NCBI GenBank assembly: GCA_026392115.1
Contig: JAPLCQ010000077.1
Coordinates: forward strand, 1-35,319
Direction of reading: 5' to 3'
Origin: Armatimonadota bacterium
GTDB lineage: Bacteria > Armatimonadota > Chthonomonadetes > Chthonomonadales > CAJBBX01
DNA: 35,319 nt
The translations under genes were made by a program, and so were the position numbers. Positions 16,449-25,341 of the stretch are shown here, piece after piece (the first letter of the stretch is position 1; each line of letters opens with the position of its first letter). The notes beneath the pieces were generated by a model. That model had not been told where the DNA came from. It did no database searches and saw only the letters and a program-made list of their open reading frames with translations.

Positions 16449-18679
16449 GGCTCTGGGCGGCAATAGTGGCGCTGGCGCCGGCAACCTGCCTGGGCGGCGC
16501 GGCGGCGGCAGAGGTCGGCGACGTGCGTTTGACGGCGTCCGGCGAGCGCACCTTCACCATCGACACGGGCGAGTACCGCCTGGAGTACGGCCCCGAGGCA
16601 GGGCGCAAGCTGGGCGCGGGCATCAGCATCACGCGGCGCTCGCGGCCCGATGCCGCCATCTTCACGCGCATGGCCCACGGCCCCAGTTTCAACGTCACCG
16701 ACTACGGCACCTTCATCGGCTACGAGCACAAGACGCCGAAGAAGGACTTCAGCACCTTCGGCTCGTTGGCCTGCAAGGAGACGCCCGACGCCGTGGTGGC
16801 GGTCATTCGGTCGCGCCGCACCTGGGCAGACTTCGAGGGGACGCTCCTGGCCTACAAGGCGACGCCCGGCCTGGTGCGCTGGACAGTAAAGGTCACGGCG
16901 CGGCAGGACAAGGCCGTCTACGAGCCACCCCTGCCCGACTGCGAGTTCCGCGTGAAGGGCGGCTGGGGCGGGCACCAGGTGGTGCGGCACATGTCGCAGC
17001 GCGGCCCGGTTTCGGGCATCGTCTACTTCCGCGACCTGGAGATGGCGACCGAGGCGCTCTACTTCGAGGAGTTCACGTCCCTCAGCCGGCTCTACGAGCT
17101 GACCGGCGCGGCCAACCCGTGGCTGGGCTACACCGACGGCGAGCAGCGGGGCGCCGTGCGCATGGGCCCGGCGGTCAGCGAGTTCCAGCCCGCCGAGGTG
17201 GGCGGCAAGCAGCAGCCGCCGGCGCCGTATGCCGAGAAGGTCGAGGTCCACGAGCGCTTCGGCTACCTGCGGCCCGAGGGCTTCCGCATCCCGAAGGGCG
17301 AGCGGCTGACCGTCGCCGACACCTACCTAGCGCTCCGGCCTGCTCTGCCCGACGACAACGTGGCCGTCTGCAAGGCCTTCGTCGAGATGCTTGCGCCCAT
17401 CTACCAGCGCCTGGCCAAGCCGCCGCTGGTGGCCGTCGACTGGGCGGGCCGGGTGGCCCCTCAACTCGTGAAAGACCTGCGGCGGCCCGAGAACACGCAC
17501 ACCACCAACGGCCTCTGGTGGCCCCGCGCCTATGTGGGCTACGAGCACAAGGACATCCAGCTCTGGACCGTGTCGCAGCTCCTGCTGCCCCTCATGGAGT
17601 ACTGCCGCAAGAACCCAGCGCAGAAGGAGGCCGCCTCTCTGCGCGACGACCTGGCCCGCTCGCTACCCGCCTTCTGGGACGAGAAGTGGAAGGGCTTCAC
17701 CAACAACCTGCCGCCTACGCAGGACCTGCACTACACCGGCGTCTACCTGCTCAACCCGGTCTACATGGTGGCCGACATCGCCGCCGCGGGCAACGCCGAC
17801 GCCCGGCGCATGCTTCTCGGCTACCGTCCCAAGCTGCTGGAGTTGGGCCGCAACTGCGGCTACGTATTCGCCGACGTCTCCACCAGCGACCTCCGCACCC
17901 AGAAGGTGCTCTATCAGTTCGACACCACCTGCATGTACCTGCACATCATGATGCGGCTGCACCAGATGAGCGGCGGGACCGACACCGAGGTCCTGGCCGC
18001 GGCTCGGGGCGCGGCCGACGCGCTGGCCAGGCGGCGCATGGACCTCTGCTGGGAGATCAACCAGACCGCCATCGGCGCACCGGCCTGCGCCTGTCTGGCC
18101 GAGGCCACCGGTGAGGCCCGCTACCGCGACTTGGCCTACATCCCGCTGGCCAACACGCTCCGATGGGCGTGGCTCTGGCAGGGATACTACGGCATCGGCA
18201 AGAGCCTGACCACCTTCTGGGGCTTCAGCGGCACCCCCTCCAACCCGCACTCCTGCGAGTATGAGAGCCACCAGGTGCGCCGGTTCATGAAGGACTACGT
18301 CGCCCTGGAGTCCGCCCGGCTGGCCCCCGACATCCGCCGAATGCTCGACGACTGCTGGCAGCGCGGCCCCACCCAGAGCTGGTTCGCCCTGCCGCCCACC
18401 ATCGCGACCGCCGGGGCCGGCAACTACATGGCCCCGGCCGACGGCTCCGAGAGCGACTGCGGCCGCGTCGCCCCAGACCAGATGGTGCCGCTGGAGGACT
18501 TCCACGGCGGCTGGGGCACCGATATGGAGTGGTTCCAGGCCAACTCCAAGCTGGGGCAGATCGGCCAGGAGATCTACGGCGCCGGCGGGCCCTTCTGGTA
18601 CGCCGTCTGGCAGGAAGAGCTGAACGCCGTCGCCGGCCGCCCGGCTCCCGCGACATCCCCGAAGAGAGGCAAACGATGA
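16445..18679 (+). CDS. Secreted protein of unknown function, beta-sandwich plus helical domain
   Basis: A 744-residue exported protein I do not recognise. A signal peptide covers residues 1-22 (AAA before EVGD). Residues 25-300 look all-beta, with aromatic-rich strands. From about 320 the protein is helical with a repeating hairpin rhythm, for example TTNGLWWPRAYVGYEHKD, TVSQLLLPLMEYC, LHYTGVYLLNPVYMVADIA and FDTTCMYLHIMMRLHQMSG. This supersandwich-plus-toroid architecture is shared by several glycoside hydrolase and polysaccharide lyase families, so an (alpha/alpha)n carbohydrate enzyme is a reasonable guess, not a finding. Near the C-terminus a conserved-looking stretch has HSCEYESHQVRRFMKDY. 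GGAGG at 16433-16437 is 7 nt before the ATG, and both ends overlap neighbours through ATGA, so it is firmly part of the operon. Confidence 0.8.
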   Translation: MRLWAAIVALAPATCLGGAAAAEVGDVRLTASGERTFTIDTGEYRLEYGPEAGRKLGAGISITRRSRPDAAIFTRMAHGPSFNVTDYGTFIGYEHKTPKKDFSTFGSLACKETPDAVVAVIRSRRTWADFEGTLLAYKATPGLVRWTVKVTARQDKAVYEPPLPDCEFRVKGGWGGHQVVRHMSQRGPVSGIVYFRDLEMATEALYFEEFTSLSRLYELTGAANPWLGYTDGEQRGAVRMGPAVSEFQPAEVGGKQQPPAPYAEKVEVHERFGYLRPEGFRIPKGERLTVADTYLALRPALPDDNVAVCKAFVEMLAPIYQRLAKPPLVAVDWAGRVAPQLVKDLRRPENTHTTNGLWWPRAYVGYEHKDIQLWTVSQLLLPLMEYCRKNPAQKEAASLRDDLARSLPAFWDEKWKGFTNNLPPTQDLHYTGVYLLNPVYMVADIAAAGNADARRMLLGYRPKLLELGRNCGYVFADVSTSDLRTQKVLYQFDTTCMYLHIMMRLHQMSGGTDTEVLAAARGAADALARRRMDLCWEINQTAIGAPACACLAEATGEARYRDLAYIPLANTLRWAWLWQGYYGIGKSLTTFWGFSGTPSNPHSCEYESHQVRRFMKDYVALESARLAPDIRRMLDDCWQRGPTQSWFALPPTIATAGAGNYMAPADGSESDCGRVAPDQMVPLEDFHGGWGTDMEWFQANSKLGQIGQEIYGAGGPFWYAVWQEELNAVAGRPAPATSPKRGKR

Positions 18680-19731
18680 CCATTACCAACCTGCGCCGTC
18701 GCCGGCCCGACTACACCCAGTTCATGAAGGTCCTGCGCCGCGAGGGGCGGCCCACGCACCTGCCCTTCTATGAGCACGGGTACAGCATGGGCTTCTTCAA
18801 GCAGCGCACCGGGCACGACTTCGCCGACGGCGGCCTGGCCAACCCCGCGTTCTGGCCCAAGTACGTCGACTTCTGGCTCGACATGGGCTTCGACGTGGTG
18901 CCGCTGGAGGTGGGGCCCAACATGTGGCTCCCGCCGGCACACTCCACATCGGGCTCCGTCAGCCGCGAGAGCGAGGCCCACGCCTGCATCCGCACCCTGG
19001 ACGAGTTCGAGCGCTACCCCTGGCCCGAGGCCGACGGCTACATTGACTACCGCCACTTCGAGACCGTGGCCGACCTGCTGCCCGACGGCGTCAAGATCGT
19101 GGGAGGCGTCGGCGGCGGCCCCTACGAGTGGGCCACTGTTCTCATGGGCGTTGTGGGCCTCTCGCTGGCCCTCTTCGACGACCCGGAGCTGGTGGGCCTC
19201 GTCTTCGGCAAACTCGGCGGCCTCTACCAGGCGGCGCACCGGCGCATCGCCTCCATGCCGGACATCGTGGCCACGCGGCAGGGCGACGACCTGGGCTTTA
19301 AGACCGCCACCTTCCTCAAGCCCGCCGACCTGCGCCGCCACGTTTTCCCGATCTACAAGGCCATCGTAAACGAGGCGCACCAGCGCGGCAAGCCCTTCAT
19401 CCTTCACTCCTGCGGCAACCTGGCCACGGTGTATGATGACCTTATCGACGATTGCGGCATCGATGCCAAGCACTCCTTCGAGGAGGCCATCTTGCCCGTT
19501 GAGGATTTCAAACGGCAGTACGGCGCCCGCTGCACGCCGCTGGGCGGGCTCGACGTCGACCTCATATGTCGCGGCACCGAGGCCGAAATCCGGGCGGCCA
19601 CCCGCTCCAAGATCGAGCAGTGCTATGCCGACGGCTACTGGGCTCTGGGCACCGGCAACTCGCTGACCGACTACATGCCCGTTGCGAACTACCTGACCAT
19701 GCTGGACGAGGGGATGAAGGTGGCCGGCTAG
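18676..19731 (+). CDS. UroD/MtaA-family protein (paralog 2 of 3)
   Basis: A 351-residue cytosolic member of the UroD-like superfamily. FILHSCGNLATVYDDLID contains H244 and C246, the His-x-Cys metal motif, and the following GLDVDLICRGT is the strand-loop that corresponds to GNxDP in HemE. Near the C-terminus, where MtaA-type enzymes provide a cysteine, this protein reads LGTGNSLTDYMP, with no Cys or His. The N-terminal half (GYSMGFFKQRTG, WLDMGFDVVPLEV) differs clearly from paralog 1, so this is not a recent duplicate. The start overlaps the upstream stop (ATGA) with GAGG 6 nt before it, and 19 bp separate it from the third paralog. Activity unknown: methyl transfer, decarboxylation or another barrel chemistry are all possible. 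Confidence 0.85.
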   Translation: MTITNLRRRRPDYTQFMKVLRREGRPTHLPFYEHGYSMGFFKQRTGHDFADGGLANPAFWPKYVDFWLDMGFDVVPLEVGPNMWLPPAHSTSGSVSRESEAHACIRTLDEFERYPWPEADGYIDYRHFETVADLLPDGVKIVGGVGGGPYEWATVLMGVVGLSLALFDDPELVGLVFGKLGGLYQAAHRRIASMPDIVATRQGDDLGFKTATFLKPADLRRHVFPIYKAIVNEAHQRGKPFILHSCGNLATVYDDLIDDCGIDAKHSFEEAILPVEDFKRQYGARCTPLGGLDVDLICRGTEAEIRAATRSKIEQCYADGYWALGTGNSLTDYMPVANYLTMLDEGMKVAG

Positions 19732-19750
19732 GTCCGGCCGGGGAGGCGAC

Positions 19751-20698
19751 ATGAGCGCGACATATACGGGACGCGAGCGGGTCCTTCGGGCGGCCAGGCG
19801 GCAGGGGCCTTCGCCCTTCCCGCGCCACCTGCGTCCTTGCCCGGCGCTGGCGGCCCACTTCAGGCGGGCATCCGGCCAGGAGGACCTCGACGCGCTCTTC
19901 GGCCTCGACCTCAAGTGGCTGCCCTGCGGCCGCCCGGCGGAGTTCGACTTCGCCGCCGAGATCAGCCAGGCCGAGTTCGACCGCCTGTTCGACTTCGACG
20001 AAGTGGCGAGGCAGGCCGACCTGGTCCGCGCCCAGGGCCTCGCCGCCGTCTCCTCCTACGAGTGCGGCACTTTCGAGGAGGCGCACGGGGTCCGCGGCTT
20101 GGAGGGCCTGCTGCTCGACCTGATGACCGATCCGGCCGAGACGCGGAGCTTCTTGGAGCGTATCGCCGTCAACAAGGCCCGTATCGCCGCGGGTTACGCC
20201 CGAGCCGGGGTCGACATCGTCTTCATCGGCGACGACATGGGCTCCCAGCGCTCGTTGCTGGTGCGCGAGGAGGCGTGGCACGCCTTCTTCCGTCCGCCGT
20301 TGGAGCGCATCGTCGGCGCGGTCCGCTCCGCTGCGCCGGGCGCGGCCATCGCGTACCACAGCTGCGGCCACATCGAGCCCTTGGTCCCGCACCTCATCGA
20401 CGCGGGCATCGATATCCTGGAGCCCATCCAGCCCGAGTGCAACGACGTGGCCCGCTTGGTGCGGCTCTACGGCGACCGGCTGGCCTTCTGGGGCGGCATC
20501 GGCGCACAGAGCGACATGGCCCGCGGGTCGGTCGACGACGTTCGGGAGGCGGTGCGCCGTCTCACGGGCCTCTTCGGCCCGGGCACGGGGCTCATCGTCG
20601 CGCCGGCCCACACGGTGGAGCCCGACACCCCGCCGGAGAACCTGACCGCGTTCGTGCAGGCCATCGACGAAGTGAACCGGGAGGCCGCCGCCCTATGA
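19751..20698 (+). CDS. UroD/MtaA-family protein (paralog 3 of 3)
   Basis: A compact 315-residue UroD-like protein, shorter than paralogs 1 and 2. It begins MSATYTGRERVLRAARRQGP, a UroD-like opening, but the usual N-terminal segment is shortened. AIAYHSCGHIEPLVPHLIDAG holds H203 and C205, and LIVAPAHTVEPDTPPENL gives H287 where the methyltransferases have cysteine (APGC). IGDDMGSQRSLLV (159-171) is the strand carrying the conserved aspartates. GGGAGG at 19741-19746 lies only 4 nt before the ATG. The 3' end overlaps the GH20 gene by 4 nt. Being directly coupled to an exported beta-hexosaminidase is unusual for this family. Function not known; paralog 1 shares the His substitution, paralog 2 does not. 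Confidence 0.85.
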   Translation: MSATYTGRERVLRAARRQGPSPFPRHLRPCPALAAHFRRASGQEDLDALFGLDLKWLPCGRPAEFDFAAEISQAEFDRLFDFDEVARQADLVRAQGLAAVSSYECGTFEEAHGVRGLEGLLLDLMTDPAETRSFLERIAVNKARIAAGYARAGVDIVFIGDDMGSQRSLLVREEAWHAFFRPPLERIVGAVRSAAPGAAIAYHSCGHIEPLVPHLIDAGIDILEPIQPECNDVARLVRLYGDRLAFWGGIGAQSDMARGSVDDVREAVRRLTGLFGPGTGLIVAPAHTVEPDTPPENLTAFVQAIDEVNREAAAL

Positions 20699-22671
20699 CC
20701 GCCGCAAGCCGCTCCGCCTGGCCGCTCCTCCTCGCCGCGTGCGCCCTGCGCTCCGCCGCCTCGGAGCCGCCCATCGTCCCCCGGCCCGCCCTGCTGGAGC
20801 CGCGCGCCGGGAGCTTCCGCCTGGCCGCCGACGTCCGCGTGCTGGTCGACCGGGGCTCGGCGGCGGCTCGCGGCGAGGCCGAGGGCGTGGCTCAGATGCT
20901 CCGAGCGGCCGGTCGGCCCCGGGCCTCGGTGAGGCTCGTTCGCGGCGGCTCGGCGCGGCCCGGCTCCGTGCTTCTCACCTCCAGTGGCGCGCTCGCCGAC
21001 CTCGGGCCGGAGGGCTACTCCCTCGTGGCGGGTCCCCGCGGGGTGGTCATCCGTGCGCGTGGAGCGGCGGGCTTCTTCTACGCCGGGCAGACGCTGGGGC
21101 AGATGCTGGAGGGCGCGCCCGCGCAATCCGCGCTGCGGTCCGTGCGCATCGTCGACCGTCCCAGCTTCGGTTGGCGCGGCCTCATGGTCGATTGCAGCCG
21201 CACCTTCTGGCGCAGGGCCTACCTCGAGCGGACGATCGACCGGCTGGCGCGCTACAAGATGAACGTCCTCCACCTGCACCTGACGGACGACCAGGGCTGG
21301 CGCGTGGAGATCAAGAGCCACCCGAGGCTGACGCGGGTGGGCGGCCGGTTCGCCGAGAGGTTCCACGAGCCCGCCGAGCGTCAGGGCTACTACACGCAGG
21401 ACGATATCCGGGCGCTGGTGCGCTACGCCGAGCGGCGGCACGTTACCCTCGTGCCCGAGCTGGAGATGCCCGGCCACTGCAACGCCGCGGGGGTGGCCTA
21501 CCCCGACCTCTCCTGCACCGGCGGCAAGTACGAGGTCTACCCCTACTTCACCGGTCCCGGCATCCAGACCGACGTCTTCTGCCCCGGCAATGACCGCGCC
21601 TTCGCGGTGATGGAGGACGCGCTGGACGAGGTGATGCGCCTCTTCCCATCGAAGTTCATCCACATCGGCGGCGACGAGTGCCCCAAAGACCGCTGGAAGG
21701 CCTGCCCGCGCTGCCAGGCCCGCATGCGATCCGAGGGCCTGAAGAGCGAGGAGGAGCTGCAGAGCTACTTCGTGCGGCGCATCGGGCGCTTCATCGCCTC
21801 CCGCGGGCGGCGCATGATCGGCTGGGACGAGATACTGGAGGGCGGGCTGGCGCCCGGTGCGGCGGTCATGTCCTGGCGCGGCGTGACCGGGGGCGTGGCG
21901 GCCGCGCGCATGGGCCATACGGTCGTCATGTCGCCCACGAGCCACTGCTACTTCGACTATGGCTACGACGCCATCTCCACCCGCACGGCCTATGCCTACG
22001 AGCCCGTGCCGAAGGAGCTGACGCCGGCGCAGAGCAGGCTGGTCCTCGGCGCACAGGCCAACATGTGGACCCACATCGCCCGCACCGAGCCGGATGTGGA
22101 CCGCCAGCTCTACCCCCGGCTGCTCGCACTGGCCGAAGCGACCTGGACGCCCCGCGGGCGCAAGGGCTGGGCCGACTTCAGCCGGCGGCTCGCGGTGCAG
22201 AAGCGCCGCCTGATTGCCCTGCGCGTGCCGTACCAGACCGCGGAGGGCGGCCCCTCCGAGTGGCCCGCCGCGAAGCCGCCGCTACCCGCAGCGGTCACCT
22301 CCAGCTCCGGCGTCTGGACGACCTACACCCCCGCCTTCGCCTTCGACGGCAATCCGGCCACGTACTACTGGAACGACCGTCCCATCCGCACCGGCGATAC
22401 GGTCACCGTCACGCTCCAGCAACCCACGCGGCTGCGCCTCGCCGAGGTCCATACCGGCCGCCCCGGCGTGGAGATCGCGCGGATGCACCACGGCGTGCTG
22501 GAGGTATCGGAAGACGGCCAGGCATTTGAGACCGTGGCGACCATCGCCGACGACGGAGTGGCCCGCGCCGCGCTGCAGGGCCGCCCAATCCGCGCGGTCC
22601 GCATTCGCGCCACCGCCGACCAGGGCACCAACTGGCTCATGGCAAGGGACTTCGTGCTCAAGGCTGAGTGA
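20695..22671 (+). CDS. Exported GH20 beta-N-acetylhexosaminidase with F5/8-type C-terminal domain
   Basis: A 658-residue enzyme removing terminal beta-linked GlcNAc or GalNAc by substrate-assisted catalysis. After the leader, residues 28-155 form the GH20 N-terminal domain (GPEGYSLVAGPRGVVIRA). The TIM barrel follows with GWRGLMVDCSRTFW (159-172), LHLHLTDDQGWR (192-203), LVPELEMPGH (252-261) and the catalytic pair D327-E328 in HIGGDECPKDRW. Residues 520 onward form a galactose-binding-like (F5/8 type C, CBM32-like) module. The leader carries LAAC at 13-16, a possible lipobox, but a signal peptidase I site at AAS (residue 23) is equally plausible. The ATG overlaps the upstream stop (ATGA); GGGAGG at 20679-20684 is 10 nt before it. 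It is the most secure enzyme of the cluster and points to amino-sugar-containing glycans. Confidence 0.96.
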   Translation: MTAASRSAWPLLLAACALRSAASEPPIVPRPALLEPRAGSFRLAADVRVLVDRGSAAARGEAEGVAQMLRAAGRPRASVRLVRGGSARPGSVLLTSSGALADLGPEGYSLVAGPRGVVIRARGAAGFFYAGQTLGQMLEGAPAQSALRSVRIVDRPSFGWRGLMVDCSRTFWRRAYLERTIDRLARYKMNVLHLHLTDDQGWRVEIKSHPRLTRVGGRFAERFHEPAERQGYYTQDDIRALVRYAERRHVTLVPELEMPGHCNAAGVAYPDLSCTGGKYEVYPYFTGPGIQTDVFCPGNDRAFAVMEDALDEVMRLFPSKFIHIGGDECPKDRWKACPRCQARMRSEGLKSEEELQSYFVRRIGRFIASRGRRMIGWDEILEGGLAPGAAVMSWRGVTGGVAAARMGHTVVMSPTSHCYFDYGYDAISTRTAYAYEPVPKELTPAQSRLVLGAQANMWTHIARTEPDVDRQLYPRLLALAEATWTPRGRKGWADFSRRLAVQKRRLIALRVPYQTAEGGPSEWPAAKPPLPAAVTSSSGVWTTYTPAFAFDGNPATYYWNDRPIRTGDTVTVTLQQPTRLRLAEVHTGRPGVEIARMHHGVLEVSEDGQAFETVATIADDGVARAALQGRPIRAVRIRATADQGTNWLMARDFVLKAE

Positions 22672-22684
22672 GGGGGCCTCACCA

Positions 22685-22712
22685 CCCGCCCGGGCAGGAC
22701 TTGCCGGGCGGG
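22685..22712 (+). terminator. GC-rich hairpin between GH20 and glutaminase genes
   Basis: A perfect 9-bp stem (CCCGCCCGG at 22685-22693, CCGGGCGGG at 22704-22712) with a 10-nt loop begins 13 nt past the GH20 stop. No T tract follows. It is in the largest gap of the cluster (79 bp) and could be an attenuator or mRNA-processing element lowering expression of the last gene, or a terminator. Confidence 0.4.
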
Positions 22713-22750
22713 GCGACGAACTTGGGGGCATCCCTTTGCAGGAGTTAGGC

Positions 22751-25321
22751 ATGTCCCTGGTTCGTGCGGCCTTGCTGGCCGCTCCTCTTCTTGCCCTCTG
22801 GTGCGCGGCCGCTTCGGCTGCTCCGGAGGGCGCTCGACGCGCGCCCGCGGCGCCGCTTCTGGCCACCGATCCCTACTTCAGCGTCTGGTCCTGCACCGAC
22901 GCCCTCACCGGCGGCGAGACCAGCCACTGGACCGGCGCCGCGCAGCCCCTCCACTCCCTCATCCGGGTGGACGGCGCCGCGTACCGCCTCATGGGCTCCG
23001 AGACCGCGGACCTGCCCGCCATGCGGCAGACCGCCTGCGTCGTCACACCCACGCGAACCACCTACCGCTTCGCCGGCGCGGGCGTGGCTGTGGAACTCTC
23101 CTTCCTGACGCCCATGCTGCCCGACGACCTAGACCAGCTTTCGCGCTCCCTGGGCTACATCACCTGGAAGGTGAACGCCACCGACGGCAGGAAGCACGCC
23201 GTGGCGGTCTACTTCGACGCCGGCGCGGAGCTCGCCGTCAACACGCCGGACCAGCCCGTGCGGTGGCAGCGAGTGCGGCCCGGAGGCGTTCCCGCGCTCT
23301 GCGTCGGCACCGTGGAGCAGCCCGTGCTGGCCAAGCGCGGCGACAACCTGCGCATCGACTGGGGACGGCTCTATCTGGCGCCGCTGCCGGGCCAGTCGGC
23401 CAAGCTGGGCGCGGCGTCCGGCGACCTCATGCGCCGAAGCTTCGCCGGCTCGGGCGCCCTTCCGGCCGACGATGCGGGCGCCCCGCGCCCCGTGAAGGAG
23501 GGCGGCGTCGCGCTGGCCACAGCCATCCCGCTCGGCTCCGTGGCCTCCGCGCCGGTGAGCCGCACCGTGCTGGTGGCGTATGACGACGGCCTCTGCATCC
23601 GCTACTTCGAGAACGACCTGAAGCCCTATTGGGCGCGCAACGGCGCCGGCGCCGCCCAGCTGATCAAGTCCGCCATCGCCGACCTGCCCGCGCTGGAGAA
23701 GCGGTGCGCCGACCTCGACCGCGAGCTGACCGCCGACTTCAAGCGCGTGGGCGGCGCGGACTTCGCATGGATCGCCACGCTGGCCTACCGCCAGGCCTTC
23801 GCCGGCAACAAGCTGGCCGCCGACCCCGCCGGGCAGCCCCTCTTCTTCCCCAAGGAGAACTTCAGCAACGGCTGCATCGCCACGGTCGACATCCTCTACC
23901 CCATGGGTCCGCAGTTCCTCCTGTTCGGTCCCGCCACGGCCCGCGCCATGCTCCAGCCCGTCATGGACTACAGCGCCTCCAACCGCTGGAAGTGGCCCTT
24001 CGCGCCGCACGACCTGGGCACCTATCCCCACGCCACCGCGCAGGTCTACGGCGGCGGCGAGCGAACCGAGGAGAACCAGATGCCGGTCGAGGAGTCGGGC
24101 AACCTGCTCATCCTCATGGCCGCCCTGGCCAAGATGGAAGGCAACGCCGACTACGCGACACACTTCTGGCCGACGCTCACCAGGTGGGCCGAGTACCTCC
24201 GCGACAAGGGCCTCGACCCCGAGAACCAGCTCTGCACCGACGACTTCGCCGGCCACCTGGCCCACAACGCGAACCTCTCCGCCAAGGCCATCGTGGCGCT
24301 GGGGGCCTACGGGATGCTCGCCGGGATGCGCGGCGACGCGGCCACGGCAGCCCGGTACACCGACCTGGCCAAAGGCTTCGCCTCGCGGTGGCGGGAAATG
24401 GCCGAAGACGGCGGGCACACGCGCCTCGCCTTCGACAAGCCCGGCACCTGGAGCCAGAAGTACAACATCGTCTGGGATCGCATCCTCGGCCTGGGCCTCT
24501 TCCCCGCCGAGCTCGGCCGCTCCGAGGTGGCCTACTACCGCTCCATCCTGAACCGCTACGGGCTGCCCTTGGACAACCGACAGCCCTACACCAAGCTGGA
24601 TTGGACGATCTGGAGCGCCACGCTGACGGGCAACCGCGAGGACTTCGACGCGCTCGTCAAGCCCCTGGCCGACATGCTGCAGGAGACGACCGACCGCGTG
24701 CCCATGACCGACTGGTACTGGACGCAGAATGCGAAGAAGGTGGGTTTCCAGGCCCGTCCGGTGGTGGGCGGAGCGCTCCTGCCGCTGCTCTACGACGAGG
24801 CGCTCTGGAAGAAGTGGGCCTCGCGCAACCCCTCCCGCCCCACCGGCTACGCCCCGCTGCCCGAGCGGCTCGAGCTCACCGTGGTCATACCCACGGGGCG
24901 CGAAGCGACCTGGCGATACACGACGCAGCAGCCCGCCGCGGGGTGGCAGCAACCCCGCTTCGCCGATGAGGCGTGGCAGACGGGCAAGGGCGGCTTCGGA
25001 ACCCAGGGCACCCCCGGCGCCGTCATCGGCACGGAGTGGTCCACGGGCGACATCTGGCTCCGCCGCGAGTTCGAGTGGCCCGCGGGCGTTTCGGGCGCGC
25101 TGGGGCTGCTGGTGCATCACGACGAGGACGCCGAGATCAGCATCGACGGCGTCAAGGCGGCGGCGCTCACCGGTTACGTCTCGGACTACGTCACCGTGCC
25201 CGTCTCCAAAGCCGCGCAAGCCGCGCTGACCCCCGGCCGCCACGTCCTGGCGGTCCACTGCCGCCAGACCACCGGCGGCCAGTTCATCGACGTGGGCATC
25301 GGCGTCAGCAAGAAGAAGTAG
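22751..25321 (+). CDS. Exported GtaA-type glutaminase family protein (DUF5127/DUF4965/DUF1793)
   Basis: An 856-residue protein with a clear signal peptide (cleavage near ASA, residue 24). It opens with PLLATDPYFSVWSC, then SHWTGAAQPLHSLIRVDGAAYRLMG, the hallmark start of GtaA-like proteins (DUF5127). The DUF4965 region includes YRQAFAGNKL and FSNGCIATVDILYPMGPQFLL; the helical DUF1793 region includes ESGNLLILMAALAK and WSQKYNIVWDRILGL. Fungal GtaA is reported as a glutaminase, but bacterial homologs are usually found near glycoside hydrolases and their substrate is unproven. The last 140 residues or so (from about 715) add a beta-sandwich resembling the GH2 sugar-binding domain, with GDIWLRREFEWP and HHDEDAEISIDGVKA. 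GGAG at 22741-22744 is 6 nt before the ATG. It ends the operon at a strong hairpin. Confidence 0.85.
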   Translation: MSLVRAALLAAPLLALWCAAASAAPEGARRAPAAPLLATDPYFSVWSCTDALTGGETSHWTGAAQPLHSLIRVDGAAYRLMGSETADLPAMRQTACVVTPTRTTYRFAGAGVAVELSFLTPMLPDDLDQLSRSLGYITWKVNATDGRKHAVAVYFDAGAELAVNTPDQPVRWQRVRPGGVPALCVGTVEQPVLAKRGDNLRIDWGRLYLAPLPGQSAKLGAASGDLMRRSFAGSGALPADDAGAPRPVKEGGVALATAIPLGSVASAPVSRTVLVAYDDGLCIRYFENDLKPYWARNGAGAAQLIKSAIADLPALEKRCADLDRELTADFKRVGGADFAWIATLAYRQAFAGNKLAADPAGQPLFFPKENFSNGCIATVDILYPMGPQFLLFGPATARAMLQPVMDYSASNRWKWPFAPHDLGTYPHATAQVYGGGERTEENQMPVEESGNLLILMAALAKMEGNADYATHFWPTLTRWAEYLRDKGLDPENQLCTDDFAGHLAHNANLSAKAIVALGAYGMLAGMRGDAATAARYTDLAKGFASRWREMAEDGGHTRLAFDKPGTWSQKYNIVWDRILGLGLFPAELGRSEVAYYRSILNRYGLPLDNRQPYTKLDWTIWSATLTGNREDFDALVKPLADMLQETTDRVPMTDWYWTQNAKKVGFQARPVVGGALLPLLYDEALWKKWASRNPSRPTGYAPLPERLELTVVIPTGREATWRYTTQQPAAGWQQPRFADEAWQTGKGGFGTQGTPGAVIGTEWSTGDIWLRREFEWPAGVSGALGLLVHHDEDAEISIDGVKAAALTGYVSDYVTVPVSKAAQAALTPGRHVLAVHCRQTTGGQFIDVGIGVSKKK

Positions 25322-25341
25322 GCCCGCCGCCTACGCACGTG

